Shown: positions 15,501 to 20,174 of the stretch, piece after piece
Position numbering within the stretch: position 1 is the first letter of the stretch
How the letters are laid out: the number at the start of each line of letters is the position of its first letter
Source: an uncultured Clostridia bacterium
Lineage (GTDB): Bacteria; Bacillota; Clostridia; Oscillospirales; Acutalibacteraceae
Direction of reading: 5' to 3'
NCBI GenBank assembly: GCA_946006915.1
Contig: CAMFZK010000002.1
Location: 1 to 20,174, forward strand
DNA length: 20,174 bases
Position numbers and translations under genes: made by a program
The notes under the pieces: model-generated
What the model saw: only the letters and a program-made list of their open reading frames with translations
Databases searched by the model: none
Told to the model about the DNA's origin: nothing

Positions 15501-15703
15501 GTGACGCATTGCGCCAAGGCCATATTGCTTATGTTATCAACACCCGTGATATTGCCTCAAGCGGTCAGGCAAGTGACGGCTTTAAGATTAGAAGTTACGC
15601 TACCGAAAACAACGTAACCATATTTACAGCCCTTGACACCGTAAGCGTTCTGTTGGACGTTTTGGAAGAAACAACCCTTACAATTTCCACCATTGACGCT
15701 TAA
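12530..15703 (+). CDS. carB: Carbamoyl-phosphate synthase large subunit
   Basis: A 1057-residue subunit that makes carbamoyl phosphate from ammonia, bicarbonate and two ATP. Its two homologous halves are clear. The first begins KKILIIGSGPIVIGQAAEFD (8-27), with VLRPAFTLGGTGGG and EVNPRVSRSSALASK. The second begins near residue 545 with KKIIVLGAGPIRIGQGVEFD and has VRPSFVLGGRAM and EVNPRSSRTVPFLSK. A C-terminal MGS-like allosteric domain (about 934-1057) would bind UMP or other effectors. No residue expected for ATP-grasp function is visibly missing. The glutaminase subunit CarA, usually encoded next to carB, is not present in the operon; it must be elsewhere, or ammonia is used directly. AAGGAG precedes the ATG. 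Full length compared with the E. coli protein of 1073 residues. Confidence 0.97.
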   Translation: MAKRKDIKKILIIGSGPIVIGQAAEFDYAGTQACLALKEEGYEVVLCNSNPATIMTDTTIADKVYMEPLTLEFVAKVIRYERPDAIVPGIGGQTGLNLAMQLEEKGVLKECGVELLGTSSKSIERAEDRELFKELCESIGEPTIPSEITYDLEQAKKAAKEIGYPVVLRPAFTLGGTGGGFAYNEQDLIEIGVNAFKLSPVHQVLIEKSVKGYKEIEFEVMRDSNDTAITICGMENIDPVGVHTGDSIVVAPIMTLNDKDLKMLNDSAIKIIRELKIEGGCNVQFALNPESSEYYLIEVNPRVSRSSALASKASGYPIARVTAKIAVGMALEDIAIANTNASFEPQLDYVVAKLPRFPFDKFASAQNTLGTQMKATGEVMGIGSNLEECLLKSVRSLEIGACHFHLPKFDNMSVDELFDYIKEFKDDNIFAIAELLRKGATVDKIHEVTKITAYFLQSVKKITDMEVTVKNNKGDFETLKAAKEMGFSDKFIAKLWEEKEIDVYKIRKDKGLFPVYKMVDTCHTNAYIPYFYSSYHDKNASKLTDKKKIIVLGAGPIRIGQGVEFDYSTVHAVTTIKKSGYEAIIINNNPETVSTDYTTADKLYFEPLTAEDVMNIIEFEKPEGVIASLGGQTAINLAEPLRERGVKIIGTDCDAIERAENRDSFEKILRELNIPQPKGKAVTKIEDGIKAASEIGYPVLVRPSFVLGGRAMQIVADENQLRHYLKTAVEIDEDRPVLVDKYIQGKEVEVDAICDGRDVFIPGIMELVERTGVHSGDSISVYPAFSISNKVKGIILQYAKKLGLGIGIVGLYNIQFIVDENENVYIIEVNPRSSRTVPFLSKATGYSLADIATEVIMGKSLKEQGIFDIYPTEKDRWYVKVPVFSFNKIRGLDAYLSPEMKSTGEAIGYDDKLNRALSKALQASGMKVQNYGTVFVTIADKDKQEALPLVRRFYNLGFNIEATSGTAAFLKQNGINTRVLKKIEEDPDEIRDALRQGHIAYVINTRDIASSGQASDGFKIRSYATENNVTIFTALDTVSVLLDVLEETTLTISTIDA

Positions 15704-15741
15704 AACACTTTGTGTTTAAATCAAAAATTCGGAGTAAAATT

Positions 15742-16473
15742 ATGATAAAACAGGGATTTTATAAAGTGCTTTACAACTTCCAATTAGCACCTAAAATTTT
15801 CAGAATGGTGTTAGAGGGGGACACTTCCGCCCTTTTAGCACCTGGACAGTTTGTTAATATTAAACTTGACGGCAAATTTTTACGCCGACCGATTTCGGTA
15901 AGCGATTATGACGAAAAAACCATAACCTTAATTTACAAGGTGGTAGGCGAGGGAACAGAGCAAATGTCCAAAATGGAGGCGGGTACGGTTCTTGACCTGC
16001 TTACAGGCCTCGGCAACGGCTTTAATCCCGAAAAAAGCGGGCAAAAACCCTTGCTTATAGGCGGCGGTGTAGGTATTCCGCCCCTTTACAACCTTTGCAA
16101 AGAACTGATTAAAACGGGCAAAAAACCCACCGTTATATTGGGTTTTAACACCAAAAGCGAAATTTTTTACGAGGACGCTTTTAAAGCGCTCGGTGCAGAG
16201 GTTGTTGTAACTACGGTGGACGGCAGTTACGGGGTTAAAGGGTTTGTTACAAACGCTATGGAGCGTGAGTATGACTACTTCTTTACCTGCGGACCGATGC
16301 CGATGTTTAGAGCAATAGAGGAGGTTGCCAAAACGAGCGGTCAGTACAGTTTTGAAGAACGTATGGGTTGCGGTTTCGGTGCTTGTATGGGTTGCAGTTG
16401 TAAAACAAAGTACGGAAATAAACGTATTTGTAAGGACGGACCGGTGCTTTACAGGGAGGAAATTGTATGGTAA
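15742..16473 (+). CDS. pyrK: Dihydroorotate dehydrogenase electron transfer subunit
   Basis: A 243-residue ferredoxin-reductase-like flavoprotein that passes electrons from PyrD to NAD. RRPIS (48-52) binds FAD; GGGVGIPP (107-114) and CGPMPM (183-188) form the nucleotide-binding region. The C-terminal [2Fe-2S] ligands are Cys210, Cys215, Cys218 and Cys230, with an extra Cys220. The ATG at 15742 has GGAG seven bases upstream, so it is preferred over an in-frame ATG at 15712 that lies only 8 bases after the carB stop and lacks a binding site. The last bases overlap the pyrD start. Together with PyrD it forms the class 1B heterotetramer. Confidence 0.95.
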   Translation: MIKQGFYKVLYNFQLAPKIFRMVLEGDTSALLAPGQFVNIKLDGKFLRRPISVSDYDEKTITLIYKVVGEGTEQMSKMEAGTVLDLLTGLGNGFNPEKSGQKPLLIGGGVGIPPLYNLCKELIKTGKKPTVILGFNTKSEIFYEDAFKALGAEVVVTTVDGSYGVKGFVTNAMEREYDYFFTCGPMPMFRAIEEVAKTSGQYSFEERMGCGFGACMGCSCKTKYGNKRICKDGPVLYREEIVW

Positions 16474-17384
16474 ACACTAAAATTGATTTATGCGGAATAG
16501 AACTTTCCAACCCCGTAATACCCGCAAGCGGAACTTTCGGTTTTGGGTACGAATTTGCGGCACTTTACGATATAAATATGCTCGGCACATTTTCCTTTAA
16601 AGGCACTACAAGGGACGAACGCTTCGGCAACCCCACCCCCCGAATTGCCGAATGTAATGACGGTATGCTAAATTCCGTGGGACTGCAAAATCCCGGTGTT
16701 GAAAAGGTTATAAGCCATGAATTACCCCTTTTAAAACAATGTTTTAACAAAAAGGTTATGGCAAATGTAAGCGGATTTTCGGTAGAAGATTACGCCTATA
16801 CCTGTGAAAGACTTAACAGCCAAGACCAAATAGGTTGGTTTGAAGTTAATATTTCCTGCCCTAATGTTCACGGCGGGGGACTTGCTTTCGGTACAAGCGC
16901 AAAAAACGCCGCCGAAGTTACAAAAGCGGTAAAAAAAGTGACCGACAAACCCGTCTTTATAAAACTATCCCCAAATGTTACCGATATTGCGGAGATTGCA
17001 AAAGCGTGTGAAGATGCCGGTGCGGACGGTCTTTCGCTTATAAACACCTTGCTTGGTATGAGGATAGATTTAAACCGCAAAAAGCCGATTTTGGCAAACA
17101 AAATGGGCGGTTTTTCGGGCCGGGCCATTAAACCGGTGGCTTTACGTATGGTTTACCAAGTTTATGAGGCGGTAAAAATACCGATTATCGGAATGGGCGG
17201 TATCGAGTCGGCAGAAGATGTTTTGGAAATGATGTTGGCGGGAGCAACCGCCGTGCAGGTGGGAGCGGCTAACCTTGTAAACCCCTTTGCCTGCAGGGAC
17301 ATTATAAACAGTCTGCCCAAAACAATGGAAAAGTACGGAATAAATAATTTAAAAGATATAATAGGAGGAGCGCACAATGGGTAA
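16467..17384 (+). CDS. pyrD: Dihydroorotate dehydrogenase, class 1B catalytic subunit
   Basis: A 305-residue FMN enzyme that oxidises dihydroorotate to orotate. NPVIPASGTFGFG (15-27) opens the barrel, Lys45 lies in the FKGTT segment, NSVGLQNPG (69-77) binds substrate, and NISCPNV (128-134) carries the catalytic base Cys131. KLSPN (166-170) and GMGGI (242-246) contact FMN. A catalytic Cys, not Ser, together with the adjacent pyrK, gives class 1B, the NAD-linked cytosolic type. GGAGG precedes the ATG, and the gene overlaps pyrK by 7 bases and pyrF by 8, which suggests coupled translation at fixed ratios. Confidence 0.97.
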   Translation: MVNTKIDLCGIELSNPVIPASGTFGFGYEFAALYDINMLGTFSFKGTTRDERFGNPTPRIAECNDGMLNSVGLQNPGVEKVISHELPLLKQCFNKKVMANVSGFSVEDYAYTCERLNSQDQIGWFEVNISCPNVHGGGLAFGTSAKNAAEVTKAVKKVTDKPVFIKLSPNVTDIAEIAKACEDAGADGLSLINTLLGMRIDLNRKKPILANKMGGFSGRAIKPVALRMVYQVYEAVKIPIIGMGGIESAEDVLEMMLAGATAVQVGAANLVNPFACRDIINSLPKTMEKYGINNLKDIIGGAHNG

Positions 17385-18075
17385 GGACGTAATTATCGCT
17401 TGCGATTTTGCAAGCAAAGAGGCAACACTTGAATTTTTGGACAAATTCACCGATGTAAAACCTTTTGTAAAAATCGGTATGGAACTTTTTTATGCCGAAG
17501 GTCCGCAAATTGTAAGGGAAATTAAGGCAAGGGGACACAAAATTTTCCTTGACCTTAAACTGCACGATATCCCCAACACCGTTAAAAAGTCTATGGCGGT
17601 TTTATCACGGCTTGATGTCGATATGACAAATCTTCACGCCGCAGGCACGGTTTCTATGATGCAGGCAGCATTAGAGGGACTAACCCGTCCCGACGGTACA
17701 AGACCGCTTTTAATCGCCGTAACCCAACTTACTTCTACCGACCAAGAGCGTATGGAAAATGACCTTTTAATTAAAGAACCAATCGACAAGGTTGTAATGC
17801 ACTACGCCAATAACGCAAAAATTGCAGGACTTGACGGCGTGGTTTGTTCCCCCTTGGAATCCGAAAAAGTGCATACAACCTGCGGCAAAGAATTTTTAAC
17901 CGTAACCCCCGGTGTTCGCTTTGCGGACGGTGACAAAGGCGACCAAAAACGTGTTATGACTCCCGCCGAAGCAAAGAAAATAGGCAGCGATTATATTGTA
18001 GTGGGAAGACCCATAACTGCCGCCAAAGACCCCGTTGCGGCATATAAACGCTGTTGTGACGAATTTATCGGATAA
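17377..18075 (+). CDS. pyrF: Orotidine 5'-phosphate decarboxylase
   Basis: A 232-residue barrel enzyme for the last step to UMP. FLDLKLHDIPNTVKKS (57-72) holds the catalytic Asp59-Lys61-Asp64 array; Asp10 and Lys33 complete it. VTPGVR near 170 and the late VGRPI are the phosphate-binding loops. Length and the DIPNT motif fit the group I bacterial enzyme. AGGAGG lies a little upstream of the ATG, which overlaps the pyrD end. The following 44 bases to pyrE are AT-rich with only weak self-pairing. Confidence 0.97.
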   Translation: MGKDVIIACDFASKEATLEFLDKFTDVKPFVKIGMELFYAEGPQIVREIKARGHKIFLDLKLHDIPNTVKKSMAVLSRLDVDMTNLHAAGTVSMMQAALEGLTRPDGTRPLLIAVTQLTSTDQERMENDLLIKEPIDKVVMHYANNAKIAGLDGVVCSPLESEKVHTTCGKEFLTVTPGVRFADGDKGDQKRVMTPAEAKKIGSDYIVVGRPITAAKDPVAAYKRCCDEFIG

Positions 18076-18119
18076 AATTCATTTTTTCTGCAAAAACGAA
18101 ATGTGAGGGAGAAAATTTT

Positions 18120-18776
18120 ATGGAAAGTTATAAAAGAGAGTTTATAGAATTTTTAGAAAGCGCGGGAGTTTTAAAATTCGGTGATTTTACCGCAAAATCG
18201 GGCAGAAAAATCCCTTATTTTATAAATGCGGGGGATATTAAAACCGGTGAACAAATTCGCAAACTGGGCGAATTTTACGCAAAAGCGTATTTTGAAAAGT
18301 TAGGCAACAAAAAAACCGTTCTTTACGGCCCTGCTTATAAAGGTATTCCGATTGCGGTATCGGTTGCCGTTGCGCTCTCGGAAAACGGTCTTGATGTTCC
18401 GTTTTTCTTCAACCGCAAGGAAGAAAAAGACCACGGCGAGGGCGGTGTGTTTGTAGGTTACAAACCGCAGGAAAACGAAGAAATAGTAATAGTCGAGGAC
18501 GTTATCACCGCCGGAACGGCTATTAGGGAAAGTATGTCTGTTTTGTCTTCGCTTAAAGGCACAAAGGTTAAGGCCGTTTTCGTAATGGTTGACCGCAAGG
18601 AAAAAGGCAAAACCGAAAAGAGCGCTATGGCAGAAGTGGGCGAGGAGTTCGGTTTCCCTGTATATTCGGTTGTAGATGTTTATGATATTATCGAATACTT
18701 AGAAGAAGACGAAAAAAACCGTGAAAATGTAGAAAGAATTAAAAAATACCTTGAGGTAAACGGCGCAAAAGAATAA
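18120..18776 (+). CDS. pyrE: Orotate phosphoribosyltransferase
   Basis: A 218-residue enzyme that joins orotate to PRPP to give OMP. SGRKIPYFINAGDI (27-40) is the orotate side of the pocket, YGPAYKGIPIA (69-79) the pyrophosphate loop, FNRKEEKDHGEGG (97-109) the flexible catalytic loop, and IVIVEDVITAGTAIR (122-136) the PRPP-binding motif. GGGAG lies eight bases before the ATG. It follows pyrF, its partner in the last two steps, as separate proteins and not as a fusion. Confidence 0.97.
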   Translation: MESYKREFIEFLESAGVLKFGDFTAKSGRKIPYFINAGDIKTGEQIRKLGEFYAKAYFEKLGNKKTVLYGPAYKGIPIAVSVAVALSENGLDVPFFFNRKEEKDHGEGGVFVGYKPQENEEIVIVEDVITAGTAIRESMSVLSSLKGTKVKAVFVMVDRKEKGKTEKSAMAEVGEEFGFPVYSVVDVYDIIEYLEEDEKNRENVERIKKYLEVNGAKE

Positions 18777-18797
18777 TATTTTGAAAGGAATTACAAA

Positions 18798-19709
18798 ATG
18801 AGAAGTTTAATTGATATTGCCGAACTTTCGGTTGAAGAGATTGACAAATTGCTTGACACCGCAAACGATATTATTGCAAACCCCGAAAAATACGCTCATA
18901 AATGTCAGGGTAAAAAGTTGGCAACCTTGTTTTTTGAACCCTCAACCCGTACCCGCTTAAGTTTTGAGGCGGCTATGTACGAATTGGGCGGAGTTTGTCT
19001 CGGTTTTTCTGCCGCACAAAGTTCTTCGGCATCTAAAGGCGAAAGCGTTGCCGATACTTCTAAAGTTGTTTCCTGTTATGCGGATATTATTGCAATGCGC
19101 CACCCAAAAGAGGGTGCACCCCTTGTTGCTTCTATGAATGCAACCATACCGGTTATTAACGCCGGTGACGGCGGTCACAACCACCCCACCCAAACCCTTG
19201 CCGATTTACTTACAATCAAGCGTGAAAAGGGACGGCTTAATAACCTAACGGTCGGCTTTTGCGGTGACTTAAAGTTCGGCAGAACGGTACATTCGCTTAT
19301 TACCGCACTCCGCCGTTACGAAAATGTTAAGTTTGTGCTTATTTCCCCTAACGAGTTGCGTTTACCGACCTATGTCAGAGAGTCGCTTAAAAAGGATAAT
19401 TTTGAAATTGTAGAAACCACCGATTTAGAGTCGGTTATGCCCGAACTTGACATTCTTTATATGACCCGTGTTCAGGGCGAACGTTTCTTTAACGAGGAAG
19501 AATATTTACGTCTGCGTGACAGTTATATTCTAACACCCGAAAAACTTGCAAACGCAAAACCCGATATGTCAATTCTGCATCCGCTTCCCCGTGTAAACGA
19601 AATAAGCGTTGCAATAGATAATGACAGCCGTGCCTGCTACTTTAAACAGGTGCTTAACGGCAAATATATGCGAATGGCTTTAATTTTAATGCTTTTGGGG
19701 GTAGAATAA
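18798..19709 (+). CDS. pyrB: Aspartate carbamoyltransferase catalytic subunit
   Basis: A 303-residue enzyme for the first committed step of pyrimidine synthesis. FFEPSTRTRLSFE (45-57) is the carbamoyl-phosphate loop, Lys80 in SASKGES is the residue shared across adjacent subunits, GHNHPTQTLAD (126-136) and a later HPLPRVNEI close the active site. It is not an ornithine carbamoyltransferase, since the aspartate-type HPLPR loop is present. AAGGA precedes the ATG. Its stop overlaps the pyrI start by one base, which would help keep the two subunits balanced. Confidence 0.97.
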   Translation: MRSLIDIAELSVEEIDKLLDTANDIIANPEKYAHKCQGKKLATLFFEPSTRTRLSFEAAMYELGGVCLGFSAAQSSSASKGESVADTSKVVSCYADIIAMRHPKEGAPLVASMNATIPVINAGDGGHNHPTQTLADLLTIKREKGRLNNLTVGFCGDLKFGRTVHSLITALRRYENVKFVLISPNELRLPTYVRESLKKDNFEIVETTDLESVMPELDILYMTRVQGERFFNEEEYLRLRDSYILTPEKLANAKPDMSILHPLPRVNEISVAIDNDSRACYFKQVLNGKYMRMALILMLLGVE

Positions 19710-20122
19710 TGAATATTGATTCAATTAAAAACGGATTTGTTATCGACCATATTACCGCAGGGCTTGGTATGAAGATTTTCAACCTTTTAAATCTTGACGG
19801 ACTTGACTGTTCGGTTGCGCTTATTAAAAATGTACCAAGCAAAAAAATGGGTAAAAAGGATATTATTAAAATAGATGCCGATATTGAGGTTAATACCGAT
19901 ATTTTAGGTTACGTTGACCCCGATGTTACGGTAAATGTAATCAAAAACGGCGTTATTGCCGAAAAAAAGCAAATTGAATTACCTAGGCAGTTGACAGGGG
20001 TTATTAAATGCAAAAATCCACGCTGTATTACCACAACAGAGCAGGAATTACCCCAAATTTTTAAATTAACAGATAGAGAAAACCGCATCTACCGTTGCCT
20101 TTACTGTGAATCCAAAGCTTAA
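19709..20122 (+). CDS. pyrI: Aspartate carbamoyltransferase regulatory subunit
   Basis: A 137-residue regulatory chain that binds nucleotides in its N-terminal domain and zinc in its C-terminal domain. The zinc ligands are Cys101, Cys106, Cys130 and Cys133 (CKNPRC and CLYC). The N-terminal allosteric domain has GFVIDHITAGLGMKIFNLL (9-27). It is slightly shorter than the E. coli chain of about 153 residues, mainly at the N terminus. With PyrB it should form the allosteric holoenzyme, which B. subtilis lacks but many clostridia have. It is the last visible gene of the operon; no terminator is seen in the 52 bases to the window end. Confidence 0.95.
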   Translation: MNIDSIKNGFVIDHITAGLGMKIFNLLNLDGLDCSVALIKNVPSKKMGKKDIIKIDADIEVNTDILGYVDPDVTVNVIKNGVIAEKKQIELPRQLTGVIKCKNPRCITTTEQELPQIFKLTDRENRIYRCLYCESKA

Positions 20123-20133
20123 AAAGATTACGA

Positions 20134-20162
20134 TTGCAGATATTGTCGATATATGTTATAAT
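20134..20162 (+). promoter_or_regulatory. Sigma-A promoter of a gene beyond the window
   Basis: A TTGCAG -35 box (20134-20139), a 17-base spacer and a perfect TATAAT -10 box (20157-20162). It starts 12 bases after the pyrI stop, so the next gene is probably a separate unit, although readthrough from pyrI is possible because no terminator lies between. Confidence 0.75.
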
Positions 20163-20174
20163 ATGGCTCGGAAT

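Noticed and set aside
18076..18119. AT-rich self-complementary stretch between pyrF and pyrE
   Set aside because: The pairs are only A-T runs with no T-run after a stable stem. An internal terminator or promoter is not supported; it is probably a simple spacer.
1..20174. Mobile elements, CRISPR arrays, tRNA or rRNA genes, toxin-antitoxin or defence genes
   Set aside because: No repeats with spacers, transposase motifs, cloverleaf or defence domains were seen. All sizeable open frames are assigned to housekeeping genes or their shadows.

Overview
The window looks like a chromosomal housekeeping segment of an anaerobic, probably spore-forming Clostridia-type Firmicute. The grounds are TepA next to an FtsK/SpoIIIE translocase (a Bacillus/Clostridia arrangement), PyrK with a class 1B dihydroorotate dehydrogenase, a PyrR-type attenuator, pyrBI, AGGAG ribosome binding sites, sigma-A promoters with 17-nt spacers, and a moderate GC content. 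I cannot name a genus. There is no sign of mobile elements, phage, CRISPR, tRNA or rRNA, and no gene-free stretch longer than 300 bases.

Layout. (1) 1-871, plus strand: the 3' end of hemW and a stop/start-overlapping histidine phosphatase. (2) 903-4873, minus strand: tepA, the FtsK/SpoIIIE translocase and a ComEC-like secreted or anchored MBL hydrolase, read leftwards from a promoter at 4925-4953. (3) 4982-6866, plus strand: an E2-acyltransferase-like protein lacking the usual catalytic His and Asp, then class II fructose-bisphosphate aldolase with its own promoter and a strong terminator. (4) 7006-8382, plus strand: citrate synthase. (5) 8402-11047, minus strand: lepA followed by an anchored VanY-like D,D-carboxypeptidase. 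(6) 11140-20122, plus strand: an eight-gene pyrimidine operon, pyrC-carB-pyrK-pyrD-pyrF-pyrE-pyrB-pyrI. A sigma-A promoter of a further gene sits at the right edge.

How it works together. The pyr operon encodes UMP synthesis from carbamoyl phosphate onward. CarB makes carbamoyl phosphate, PyrB/PyrI condense it with aspartate, PyrC closes the ring, PyrD/PyrK oxidise dihydroorotate with electrons going to NAD, PyrE adds ribose phosphate and PyrF decarboxylates. The CarA glutaminase subunit, PyrR and a uracil permease are not in the window. About 150 nt of leader precede pyrC and can fold into a terminator, antiterminator helices and two hairpins that resemble the PyrR-binding loop. This leader is the most interesting non-coding element here. 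PyrI adds a second layer of control, at the level of enzyme activity.

Nothing in the window looks like a wholly new system. The points most worth a second look are the architecture of the pyr leader, the E2-like protein with substituted catalytic residues, the absence of carA and pyrR from the operon, and the start-stop codon pair in front of lepA.
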